A stretch of DNA of 64,000 nt from Chlorops oryzae (lineage: Eukaryota; Arthropoda; Insecta; Diptera; Chloropidae). Positions 9,933 to 19,425 of this stretch are shown here, piece by piece (the stretch's first letter is position 1; each line of letters opens with the position of its first letter). A model generated the notes under the pieces. It made no database searches, was not told the origin of the DNA, and was given only the letters and a program-made list of their open reading frames with translations. The translations under genes were made by a program, and so were the position numbers. Location of the stretch: contig CM035806.1 of NCBI GenBank assembly GCA_020466095.1, positions 112,189,401-112,253,400 of the forward strand, given 5' to 3'.

Positions 9933-10281
9933 TGTAGTAGCTAAATGTGAACTAGCCTTAAGAGTATAAAATGATACTAATGTGAACTAGCCTTAAGAGT
10001 ATAAAATGATACTAATGTGAACTAGCCTTAAGAGTATAAAATGATACTAATGTGAACTAGCCTTAAGAGTATAAAATGATACTAATGTGAACTAGCCTTA
10101 AGAGTATAAAATGATACTAATGTAAACTAGCTTTAAGATTTTTGGAGAAGATGAGTGTGGCAGGACTGGTTGGTTTTTTTATTCATTGATTGGAGAGTAA
10201 TAAAAGACGAAGGTGCAAGCACCAGCGATATCGGTTTTCTTTAAATTCGTTAGAATAAAGATAAGTCATTTATATTCTACA
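9933..10281 (+). repeat. 5' LTR of gypsy C
   Basis: 349 bp, TG...CA bounded. It contains five and a half copies of a 35-bp repeat (9947-10138) upstream of a region ending in GAATAAAGATAAG. The downstream internal sequence starts ACATCAGAAGTGGCG; primer tRNA not identified. Confidence 0.93.
9947..10138 (+). repeat. 35-bp tandem repeats in 5' LTR
   Basis: Units start at 9947, 9982, 10017, 10052 and 10087, with a decayed sixth at 10122. Core: GTGAACTAGCCTTAAGAGTA. The same array is in the 3' LTR from 14797. Position in U3 suggests enhancer or factor-binding repeats. Confidence 0.92.
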
Positions 10282-10376
10282 ACATCAGAAGTGGCGAAAA
10301 GCCTACGTCGGTACAAAAGTTTTGTCTTCATCGCAATCAAGCAAGCTGTGTGCGCGATAACTTTGAGAGTTATCAA

Positions 10377-13300
10377 ATGGAGTTTGATAATTTAAAAGTT
10401 TCGCAATTGCGAGGTTGGTTGAAGAAACTCGGCAGAAAAAGTAGTGGAAACAGAAGTGAAGTCGTCCTACGGCTTCTGAAGATCCCACCGGAAGAACGAG
10501 GCGAGGTTCCCGTTGAAGAAAAGGTAGTTTCATCAGAATCAAATGAAGTTGACGAAGCTGACGCAGAAGTCGACGCTAGCAGCGACTTAGAGAACGTGCA
10601 AGAGGTATATGTTCGAGAAAACTCCATGTATATTTCGTCAGAAGAAACGCAGCAGCAGAGAGGTAGCAGCGATTTCGAAATTCAACAGAATAGAAGTGAA
10701 GCGCAAAGAAGCCATTTTGAAGTTGATATGTTGAAGAGAGAGATGGATATGTTGAAAAAAGAACTGGAAATTCAGAGAAGAGAATTTGCTGTACTTGTGA
10801 AAGAGACAGAAAATAGAAATAGCGGTGGTACAGTGAGTGAATCTGAATCAAAAGTTAGTTTCGAAAAAGTGAAACATTTGGTTTCAGAATTCAACGGAGA
10901 AAATTTTAAACTTTGGAAAAATCAGTTGGTAAATGTTGGAGACAGCTATAGTTTGGATACAAATAACATGCGAGCGTTGATTGCTAATCGTTTATCAGGC
11001 AAAGCATTGAAGTGGTTGCAGTCTCGTGACGATTTAATGATTATCTCAATTAATGAATTATTGCATGAGATGGGAACATTTTTCGAAGATCATTCCAGCA
11101 TGTTGCAATACAGACGACAATTTGAGTCAAGAAAATGGCAAGTTTCAGAGACATTTCAGGAATATTTTTATGAAAAAACAATAATGGCGAACAAAATAAA
11201 AGTGGAAGAAGAGGAACTCATCGAGTATTTAATAGAAGGTATAACTGATACATCATTACAGTCGCAAGCAAAAATGCAGTGTTTCAAGGACAAATGGCAA
11301 ATTCTAAGAGCATTCAAAAACATCGAGTTACCAAAAACAAGTTTCAACAAATTTAAAACAACAGCAGCCCTAAAAGTGTCAACATCTACATCATCACCAG
11401 AAACAACAACATCGAAGGCAGAACTAGACCAGGGTGTAAAAAATATAAGTGGTTTGGATAAAACGCGACAACGGCAAGTAAAATGCTATAATTGTAATGA
11501 ATTTGGCCATATGGCGGTTGAGTGCTCGCAGCCTAAGAAAGACTTAGTTTGTTATATTTGCAATGCTAAAGATCATTTAGCTAATTCATGTCAAAAAAGA
11601 AAACAAAATAAGCAGATAAATTGTTTGAATTCAGAAAACGAAAATTTATTAGAATTGCAATATAAAATGATTAATTGTTCCTTAAATTATTTGGTAAATC
11701 TAACAACACTTTTGGACACAGGTAGTCCTATTAACTTCATTTTGCAAAAGTTTGTACCAAGAATGTTGGTGAATGAAAACGTTGATTTAAATTCAAATTA
11801 CGCTGGAGTAAATGGAAGCCGTGTGCATTTGCTAGGAAAAATAAAATCAATTGTTCAATTTAATAATGAAAGTTATGAAATTGATTTATTTGTTGTGCCA
11901 GATGAAACAACAACTTTTAACGTAGTTTTGGGCAGAAATTTTCTTAATCAAGCAGGCTTGCATTTAACTCAAAATAATAAAACAAATGAAGAAAAAATTG
12001 GAATTGATATTGAATCGCTTGCTGTGAAAAATTGTTTTGAATTAATGGTTGTCAATGAAATATATAATGAAAACAAAGTTGAATTGGAAATTGAAAATGA
12101 AAACTTAAGCTTAATAGAAAAACAAGAAGTTAATGACTTGTTTAAAATAAAATATCTGTTAAGCAAACGTCCTGATTCACCCGAAATTAAATACGAAATG
12201 AAACTCCATTTAAATAACGAAAAGCCCTTCCATTGTTCCCCAAGACGGTTGTCCTTTTATGAGAAAGAGCAGGTAAAAATTATTTTAGATGAACTTTTGG
12301 ATAAAGGAGTAATTAGGCCGAGCAATTCCGAATTTACATCACCGATAGTTCTTATTAGAAAGAAAACAGGCGACATTCGACTTTGTGTTGACTACCGAAT
12401 TTTAAATAAGGTAACTTTAAAGGACAATTATCCGTTACCATTGATTGAGGATTTGTTGGATGGGCTATCAAACAAAAGTTTTTTTACATTGCTTGACCTT
12501 AAGAGTGCGTTCTATCATGTTAAAATGAATGACGAAAGTATAAAATATACTTCTTTTACTACACCGATGGGACAGTTTGAATTTCTTAAGATGCCATTCG
12601 GCTTGAAGAATTCGCCTTCAACGTTTCAACGGTATATAAATCAGATTTTTTCAGACTTAATCAGACAAGGAAAAATTTCGATATATTTGGATGATATAAT
12701 GATCGCAACAGCGGGTTTTAAGGAGCATTTAGATATATTGAAGGATGTGTTAGAAATATTGATCCGAAATAAGCTCGAATTGAGACTTGATAAGTGTAAA
12801 TTCTTAAGTGAGAAAATTCAGTATTTGGGATATTTAGTGTCAAACTACGGGATTCAACCAGATAAAAGAAACATTGAAGCTATAGAAAGGTTCCCCATTC
12901 CGAAAAATTTAAAAGCCGTTCAAAGTTTTTTGGGACTTTGTTCCTATTTCCGGAAATTTGTGAAAAATTTTTCTATTCTGGCCAAACCGCTTTACGACTT
13001 GGTTAGAAAGGATTCAGTTTTTGAATTTGATGAAGCTCAATTGCATTGTTTTAATGAACTCAAAAATAAGTTGATACAGTCACCTATGCTTTCAGTTTAC
13101 GATCCTAAAGATGACACGGAGATCCACTGCGATGCTAGCGCAATGGGGTTTGGCGCAATCTTATTTCAGAGAAAAAGGGATGGTAATTTGCACCCGATAA
13201 TGTATTTTTCGAAACGTACCACAGATTGTGAGTCGAAGTACCATAGTTTCGAACTCGAAACGTTGGCTATTGTGTACGCTTTGCGCAGATTCAGAATTTA

Positions 13301-14726
13301 TCTTCAAGGAAAGAAATTTAAAATATTAACTGACTGCAATTCCTTGACGTTGACCCTTAATAAACGTGACATTAATCCGAGGATTGCCAGGTGGGCTTTA
13401 GAGCTGGAAGAGTTTGACTATGTTTTGGAACATAGACCGGGAACTAAAATGCAGCATGTTGATGCACTCAGCAGAATTTCTAACATTCTGGTCCTGGAAG
13501 AAAATACTTTCGAACAAAACCTTTCAATTTGTCAAAATAAGGACGAATCAATTTGCAAGATAAGAGATAGTTTAACGAAAAAGGAAAGCGACACCTATGA
13601 AATGAGAAATGGACTCATCTACAGAAAAAAAGGTAGAGATATATTGTTTTATGTGCCTGGTGCTATGGAAAATAAGATATTGCAAATGTATCATGACAAC
13701 ATGGGACATTTGGGTAGAGATAAAGTTTTTAAAGCAATTTCAAATTCTTATTGGTTTCCTCAAATGAAAGAAAAAATCGAAAATCATATAGCAAACTGTT
13801 TGAAATGCATAGTTTTCACTGTAAAATCTGGAAAACACGAGGGTTTGTTGCACAATATCCCCAAAGGAGCAGTACCGTTCCATTGTGTTCATGTAGACCA
13901 TTTTGGTCCCATTTCTATGAAAACATGCAAAAAGAAATTTGTATTTTTAATTATTGATGCCTTTTCGAAATTTGTAAAACTTTTTGCAGTCCGTTCTGCA
14001 AACTCCAAAGAAGCTATTAATTGTTTAAAGTTTTACTTTCACATATTAAGTCGCCCTAAATTGTTAATCTCGGATCGAGGAAGTGCTTTTACCTCTCAAG
14101 AGTTTGAGAGTTTTTTATTAGACCAAAACGTGCAACATATAAAGATTGCGACTGGCTCACCGCAGGCCAACGGCCAGGTTGAGCGTATAAACAGAATCAT
14201 AGCGCCCATGATTGCCAAATTATCGAACGCAGGAAATAAGTACTCTTTGGATAAAATTCTACCAGACGTTGAATTTGCATTGAACAATACTTATCAAAGA
14301 AGCATAGCAATGACGCCTAGCAAACTCCTATTTGGAGTACCGCAAAGAGGGCAGGTTATCGATTTTTTGAAAGAAGAGTTAGAGAATTTAGAGGGAGGAA
14401 AATATAGCGAGAGAGATTTGATAGAAATAAGGGAACAAGCTTCAAAAAACATAGAGAAAAATCAAGATTACAACAAAAATTATAAAGATAAATCAAGGAA
14501 GGAAAAATCATTTTGTAAGGATGAATATGTTATGTTAAAAAATTTTGTTAGTACACCTGGTGCATGCAAAAAAGTTATCCCGAAATTTAAAGGACCTTAC
14601 CGTGTAGATAAGGTGCTGGGAAATAACAGGTATTTGATCAAGGACATAGAAGGCTTTCAATTGACTCAAATACCGTATGAAGGAATTTGGGAAGCGGCAA
14701 ATATGAAACCATGGATAAATACTTAA
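10377..14726 (+). CDS. Gypsy C Gag-Pol polyprotein with N-terminal SAP domain
   Basis: One uninterrupted frame of about 1,449 codons from the ATG at 10377; the frame is open a further 27 bp upstream but only with a GTG. The order is as follows. A SAP-like DNA-binding motif (about residues 5-40, LKVSQLRGWLKKLGRK) comes first, then an acidic and coiled-coil stretch and the gag capsid region (about 165-320). Two CCHC knuckles follow (CYNCNEFGHMAVEC from residue 370, then CYICNAKDHLANSC), then protease LLDTGSP (about 445) and reverse transcriptase with YLDD (about 770). RNase H (HCDASAMGFGA) is next, and last an HHCC integrase with its DDE core (ISDRGSAF, NGQVERINR) and a chromatin-facing tail. 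Gag and Pol share one frame, so no frameshift is needed. Confidence 0.95.
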   Translation: MEFDNLKVSQLRGWLKKLGRKSSGNRSEVVLRLLKIPPEERGEVPVEEKVVSSESNEVDEADAEVDASSDLENVQEVYVRENSMYISSEETQQQRGSSDFEIQQNRSEAQRSHFEVDMLKREMDMLKKELEIQRREFAVLVKETENRNSGGTVSESESKVSFEKVKHLVSEFNGENFKLWKNQLVNVGDSYSLDTNNMRALIANRLSGKALKWLQSRDDLMIISINELLHEMGTFFEDHSSMLQYRRQFESRKWQVSETFQEYFYEKTIMANKIKVEEEELIEYLIEGITDTSLQSQAKMQCFKDKWQILRAFKNIELPKTSFNKFKTTAALKVSTSTSSPETTTSKAELDQGVKNISGLDKTRQRQVKCYNCNEFGHMAVECSQPKKDLVCYICNAKDHLANSCQKRKQNKQINCLNSENENLLELQYKMINCSLNYLVNLTTLLDTGSPINFILQKFVPRMLVNENVDLNSNYAGVNGSRVHLLGKIKSIVQFNNESYEIDLFVVPDETTTFNVVLGRNFLNQAGLHLTQNNKTNEEKIGIDIESLAVKNCFELMVVNEIYNENKVELEIENENLSLIEKQEVNDLFKIKYLLSKRPDSPEIKYEMKLHLNNEKPFHCSPRRLSFYEKEQVKIILDELLDKGVIRPSNSEFTSPIVLIRKKTGDIRLCVDYRILNKVTLKDNYPLPLIEDLLDGLSNKSFFTLLDLKSAFYHVKMNDESIKYTSFTTPMGQFEFLKMPFGLKNSPSTFQRYINQIFSDLIRQGKISIYLDDIMIATAGFKEHLDILKDVLEILIRNKLELRLDKCKFLSEKIQYLGYLVSNYGIQPDKRNIEAIERFPIPKNLKAVQSFLGLCSYFRKFVKNFSILAKPLYDLVRKDSVFEFDEAQLHCFNELKNKLIQSPMLSVYDPKDDTEIHCDASAMGFGAILFQRKRDGNLHPIMYFSKRTTDCESKYHSFELETLAIVYALRRFRIYLQGKKFKILTDCNSLTLTLNKRDINPRIARWALELEEFDYVLEHRPGTKMQHVDALSRISNILVLEENTFEQNLSICQNKDESICKIRDSLTKKESDTYEMRNGLIYRKKGRDILFYVPGAMENKILQMYHDNMGHLGRDKVFKAISNSYWFPQMKEKIENHIANCLKCIVFTVKSGKHEGLLHNIPKGAVPFHCVHVDHFGPISMKTCKKKFVFLIIDAFSKFVKLFAVRSANSKEAINCLKFYFHILSRPKLLISDRGSAFTSQEFESFLLDQNVQHIKIATGSPQANGQVERINRIIAPMIAKLSNAGNKYSLDKILPDVEFALNNTYQRSIAMTPSKLLFGVPQRGQVIDFLKEELENLEGGKYSERDLIEIREQASKNIEKNQDYNKNYKDKSRKEKSFCKDEYVMLKNFVSTPGACKKVIPKFKGPYRVDKVLGNNRYLIKDIEGFQLTQIPYEGIWEAANMKPWINT

Positions 14727-14782
14727 ATTGCATAATGTCACTAAGTTCAATCGGGACGATTGTTTTGTCAGGATGACCGAGC

Positions 14783-15131
14783 TGTAGTAGCTAAATGTGA
14801 ACTAGCCTTAAGAGTATAAAATGATACTAATGTGAACTAGCCTTAAGAGTATAAAATGATACTAATGTGAACTAGCCTTAAGAGTATAAAATGATACTAA
14901 TGTGAACTAGCCTTAAGAGTATAAAATGATACTAATGTGAACTAGCCTTAAGAGTATAAAATGATACTAATGTAAACTAGCTTTAAGATTTTTGGAGAAG
15001 ATGAGTGTGGCAGGACTGGTTGGTTTTTTTATTCATTGATTGGAGAGTAATAAAAGACGAAGGTGCAAGCACCAGCGATATCGGTTTTCTTTAAATTCGT
15101 TAGAATAAAGATAAGTCATTTATATTCTACA
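14783..15131 (+). repeat. 3' LTR of gypsy C
   Basis: 349 bp, matching the 5' LTR base for base as far as I compared by eye, including the 35-bp repeat array. Confidence 0.93.
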
Positions 15132-15135
15132 TTTT

Positions 15136-16832
15136 TGTTTTCTTTTAGTTAAATTATTACACGAACCTGTTTAAAAACCAAAAGTTTACTCACAGCCGGC
15201 TCATCTGTTAATCGACTTTGCTTGCGATTTCCATTTGCTGCTGATGGCAAAAGGCGCAATATATTTAAAAACACCAAGGTGGACGAATCGTAATCTGAAA
15301 TTGAATGATTTTAGTATATGCAATATATACAATTATATTTGTTATCAATTAGAGATGTCGCGGATAGTGATTTTGCCGGATACCGGATGCCGCATATTCG
15401 GCAAGCTGCGAGGCCGGATAGCCGGATATCCAGGAACCGGATAGTTGCATTTTTTTCAATTTAAAAGTAGTTTTATTATGAATACTTGCGTAATAAAATC
15501 GACTTAAATGCAAATCGTGAGTCCCATATACGCGGCATCTCTATTATCAATGCATCCATATCTTTTTCTCTGTCAAACTCAGTGTAAAGTATAGCCTTTC
15601 CAGTCGATTTAACAACACCAAAAACTTGCGTAAAAATCTCAGGCCACCGCCTTAGTAAGAACTGCGACCTTTCTCCGTATGTTAGTGCGAAATCAAATGA
15701 AATCTAAAAATTTATGTAATTTGTATATTAATGCACTGTTAAAGTGGTAAATATTTTTAAAAACATACTAAGTCAGGGCAAGTAAAAAAGAGCGAATAAC
15801 TGTCGTAGACGTTTGTAAGGGTTTTATTCGATTTGAATCTATATTCAACAGTTTCTGTCAACAATTTTTCAGCTAACAGCTTTTCTTCAGGCAGAACTAA
15901 AGTTTGTAGCTGCTCTATCTTTTGGCGATTCAGAGCAGTTTCCTCGGTGCGGTTTTCTTTGTCAGCTTCACTGCCGTCTTCAAAATTACTGTCTACTTTA
16001 CGTCGTTTAACGCGATCATTTTTCAGCTTCATTTGCAGAAAACCAGTGTTGCTTTTATTATGGAGGAGTTCCTATTAATTGATATTTTTACTTTTAAATT
16101 CTAAACTCTAACTGTAAATAAAATAAAGCATTACCAATTCATCTTCCCCATCAGATGTAAGTGTAGGAAATGCTGCAATAACTGCTCGAGCAGTTGCTTT
16201 TACATCAGTGCTTGACGGCGAATATCCGAATTTTTGTTGGATGTATTTAGCTGCAAAACTTATAACCTTCCTGCGCTCTGAAGATATCACAGATTTGCTT
16301 GTATACGTTCACCATCAACGTGGCATGCCATATATTTTTTGAACTGTCGATGGCACTATCGATATTGCCGAGAGCTTAAGGCTCAGTTACTGAACGCGTA
16401 GCAAAGCATAGCGTAGCATAAGAAATAAGCTGGTTCATACATTTTGTATGAAACCAGTTAGTCAACGCATAAGGCGACACAAGAAAAATCTATTGAAAAT
16501 AGATTCTTATGCTATGCTGTGCTTTGCTATGCGTTCAGTAACTGAGCCTTTGTTCGCAAGACGTTATTTACACAATGAAACAAAATTACCTGTGGTGTAA
16601 TAACATCTAAATTGGGTGATGTTTTCGGTTTGGCGCTTTTCAATTTCTCTTTATGTTTACGCTTCGTTATAACTTTTAACAAAAAATTTGGGTGCTGGTA
16701 TTGTTGCAGTACCAGTTCTAAGAAAAGTTCTTCGTCAATTTTCACGTCATTCACATTGGTGAAAAAATCAAAATCATCCAAAGTAATTCCAGTATTTGCT
16801 AGAACTAAAAATAGAATAGCATGAATATTCAT
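15136..16832 (-). CDS. CMC companion gene, central exons (minus strand)
   Basis: A set of short coding blocks with plausible splice signals, read from high to low coordinates. About 16815-16590 is acidic (GITLDDFDFFT). About 16290-16117 contains KVISFAAKYIQQKFGYSPSS. About 16045-15770 is charged, with the LVLPEEKLLAEKLLTE helix. About 15705-15552 contains FALTYGERSQFLLRRWPEIF. About 15290-15210 contains TLVFLNILRLLPSAANG. Together with the exon near 36.1 kb and the block at 9.6-9.9 kb they give one multi-exon protein carried by the outer transposon, N-terminally PB1-like. Function is unknown. Two MITEs (15350-15543, 16379-16549) and gypsy C sit inside it. Exon ends are approximate. Confidence 0.5.
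15350..15543. mobile_element. hAT-type MITE with CCGGATA repeats
   Basis: 194 bp. The ends are TAGAGATGTCGCGGATA and, inverted, TAGAGATGCCGCGTATA. It is flanked by perfect 8-bp duplications TTATCAAT (15342-15349, 15544-15551), diagnostic of hAT. The interior is rich in CCGGATA motifs in both orientations. No coding capacity. Confidence 0.92.
16379..16549. mobile_element. Palindromic MITE (GGCTCAGTTACTGAACGC ends)
   Basis: About 171 bp. The terminal inverted repeats GGCTCAGTTACTGAACGC run inward into TAGCAAAGCATAGC-type sequence, with a central hairpin TGGTTCATAC/GTATGAAACCA. Likely flanking duplication is 3 bp (TTA at 16376 versus TTG at 16550), which would suit PIF/Harbinger, but it is imperfect. 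Confidence 0.7.
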
Positions 16833-16839
16833 ATGTGTA

Positions 16840-17290
16840 TGTACACTGTGAGCTACGGAACGTTAATTTCCACAAGAGTTCACTGCATACAAAACATGCG
16901 ATGCTCAAAAATTATGTTTAAAGTGCAACAAGAACGTCATAAGAATTCGTATTGCATTATTCAGTAATTTGTAAAAAATGAAACAATTTTTGAAAAATGC
17001 TACATGCGGTTCTAGTGGAAATAGCCCCTCACTTCAAAAAAGGACAGCAATGCTATTTTCACGCGGCGCACAATTGCCAGCGTGACGCAGCTTATACAGC
17101 GTCTATCTTTCTCTTTTTCGTGCACTTTGCAATTCAGACATTTCGATAAAAAAAATACATTTCTTTGTAAGCGAGGGACGCACAGGAAGAGAGAAACAAA
17201 ACCCGTTTCTCTTCACCGTTTGCCCTTCACTATAAAAATTATTTTTTTTCTTAATACGTAAATTGCGTCTTTACAGCATTTACATCACAT
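16840..17290. other. Non-coding stretch of outer transposon
   Basis: Intronic or flanking sequence of the companion gene. I see no ORF, RNA gene or clear repeat. Confidence 0.5.
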
Positions 17291-17339
17291 TTAACCTTTA
17301 ACTGTGGACGTTCCATTTTTGTTACACTGCTATGGACGT

Positions 17340-17356
17340 GCGGTCTCACAGACCGC
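17340..17356. repeat. Subterminal palindrome of piggyBac-like element (left)
   Basis: GCGGTCTCACAGACCGC. The same palindrome recurs at 35847-35863 and (reverse orientation) 36019-36035. Likely transposase-binding or hairpin-forming site. Confidence 0.8.
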
Positions 17357-17494
17357 TATCTTTACGGGATGGTTTCTACCTTCATGAGAAAGTATTGTAT
17401 CTTTTTTTGTTGTTTTCCCTTAGTAAAGCTACTAATTTTAAATAAGAGATGCGATTTTAATAAAAAAAAGGATTTATTTTAAACTTAATCTAAC

Positions 17495-17906
17495 TGTTTA
17501 AGTTAGAAAAGGGGAGCTAAATCAAATTACCGTGCAGCACATAAACTGCAGATATTTTAAATTTAACTTGTATCAGACAGCTCATGAACTGTTGATACTC
17601 GAAGTCAATATGAACGCTTAAGTGAATTGAGCAGTCAAGAGTTTAGAATTGGACTTATTTTTATTGATCGTTTGTACTTCTTTTATAAAATTTTATTGCT
17701 TAGTATGCTATTCTCATGACCAATATTTTGTTTGTTTAATTAAATCGAATATTATGCACAAATATATTGGTTACGTATGAGCGAAACGAAATTTTATATC
17801 TTTTGAGTTCAACGTATGACTTTTTGTCTTAAATGCATTAAATGCTTACAAATGGTTTTTATTGTTTTTCATTCTCTTTTTTTATTCTTTCGTACAAAAC
17901 TAAACA
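17495..17906 (-). repeat. 3' LTR of BEL element
   Basis: 412 bp. Differs from the 5' LTR by about four substitutions and one 1-bp gap. Confidence 0.92.
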
Positions 17907-18043
17907 TTCTGCCCCTCGGTTGAGCGACAGTTTTTATTGCTCAACATCTTTAGTGTGCTTCGACTTTAACGGCATTGTTTGTACGGCGTGGAGAGGGTTG
18001 TGGTGGAATTTAGATTGTGAGTCGTGTTTGCTGACAATGCTTT

Positions 18044-18941
18044 TTAAAGCGGAACATAACAAAAATTAGAGCTCCAAGTAGTAAGAGGGAGCGCAGAGTA
18101 GCTCACAACTTTATGACTGACGGATAGATGACGCTCTGATGGCAATTGAATGTTGTGCTGCAGCTGTTGCTGGAATTTGGTGAGCTGTTCTAATTTGTTG
18201 TTGAGGTGATTAGGATCCAGATTAAATATTCTTTTTAGTTCTACAGGTTCACTGATAGACGTTAAATTACCAAATGATGGGAAAGCCGTATGCACTGTGG
18301 TTGAAGTTACTTCGTGGCCTTGGATGGTCAGAAAACCATTCTTTAAGATGCAATTCGGCTGTATAGATAGCATGCCTGACGACATTATCGTGATTTCTTG
18401 AACCTCATCGCCGCATACAGCTGTAAGTTCCCTTGAGATGTTAGTGGCAAATATGCATTGATTTGATTGATGTGTTGGTATGAGTGAAATAGTATTATAA
18501 CGTTGCTCCACCTTGCAGTTAGGAGACGTTTTGTTATTAAAAAGCGCAATCTCGCATGAGTAGCTGCCAGCATTTTTTCCGATCATTGCTTGGATATTTG
18601 GACACAGATATGTGTCATCGATTGTCGTTATGCAATTGTGTTGATCAGCTGTGGTTAGGATTATGTATTGATCTCGATGATTGCTGACGGCCAAAAATTC
18701 TGCTCTCGGATTAAGCAGGAGCATGGTGTTATTCATATATACTGGTATTGGAATGAGAGCAAACATTTCGAAGATTTGATGATTGATGAGTGGTACTTCA
18801 ATTTTGAAAATAATGTGAGCCTTTGTTACGGCTCCCTTGATGCGCATAATTTTATAAAGATGTAAGAGATCATGATCGTCAAAGGGAAGGTTGTGGCCGT
18901 ACGGAAGGTGTCCCTTGATGTTGCTGATTTCTCTTCTTAAT
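18044..18941 (-). pseudogene. BEL envelope-like region, C-terminal half
   Basis: Continuation of the envelope-like glycoprotein whose N-terminal half is at 23333-24090. It is open from the ISL2EU boundary to a stop at 18044. Visible are paired cysteines, N-glycosylation-type NxS/T sites and an amphipathic Gln/Leu stretch. A hydrophobic segment followed by a basic tail is readable in a different frame at about 18050-18095, so a small indel probably displaced the membrane anchor. When the insertion and one AT duplicate are discounted the two halves lie in the same frame. Broken and not expected to give an anchored product. Confidence 0.7.
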
Positions 18942-19425
18942 AGGCTATTTGACAAGTTTTTGAAAACCATTTTATGTTATTTAGATTTATTCGTTTACTC
19001 AATAAAACCTGAAAATTTTAAATTCTGGTGCGTATTTAATTAGAAAACCGAAGATAAAAATTCAATTTTTAAATGTGCCGCGAAAACGATAGTTTTCTCA
19101 AAGTGACGTCACTTCTTTCTTTAAGAAACTGTGAAGCTATAAACATATGTTTTAAAACCCAGTAAGCAAAAATAGAAGGGTTGGGAATTTTTTCCTTCAA
19201 ATTAAATTTCGAATGTGATTCTTAAATCATTTTCAAATCAAGAAATAATGTTTGATATTAATGCTATCATTCTCAAATAGCTCTCAAATCGATGTAAAAT
19301 GTTTGTTTTTGAGAAATATATTCTATATAAAATCATTCGAAAATGATTCTCAAACCTCAATGTTTGCTGGGCATGTGTTGAAGTGTCAAAAAATTGTTCG
19401 CGCTCACTGCAAGCAAAAAGAAATA

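Larger units (their letters stand above)
9933..15131 (+). mobile_element. Ty3/gypsy LTR retrotransposon 'C', intact
   Basis: A 5,199-bp element with 349-bp LTRs starting TGTAGTAG and ending CTACA, 4-bp TTTT duplications (9929-9932, 15132-15135) and one gag-pol frame. The two LTRs read the same by eye, so this is a recent insertion and the copy may still be active. It sits in the outer transposon's companion gene. No classical polypurine tract is obvious before the 3' LTR; the sequence there reads CAGGATGACCGAGC. Confidence 0.95.

Noticed and set aside
9947..10138. Regular 35-bp direct repeats resembling a CRISPR array
   Set aside because: There are no unique spacers; the units abut directly and recur in the second LTR of a eukaryotic retrotransposon.
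10350..10376. Extended start of gypsy C polyprotein
   Set aside because: The codon at 10350 is GTG; the first ATG in frame is at 10377 directly before the SAP-like motif.
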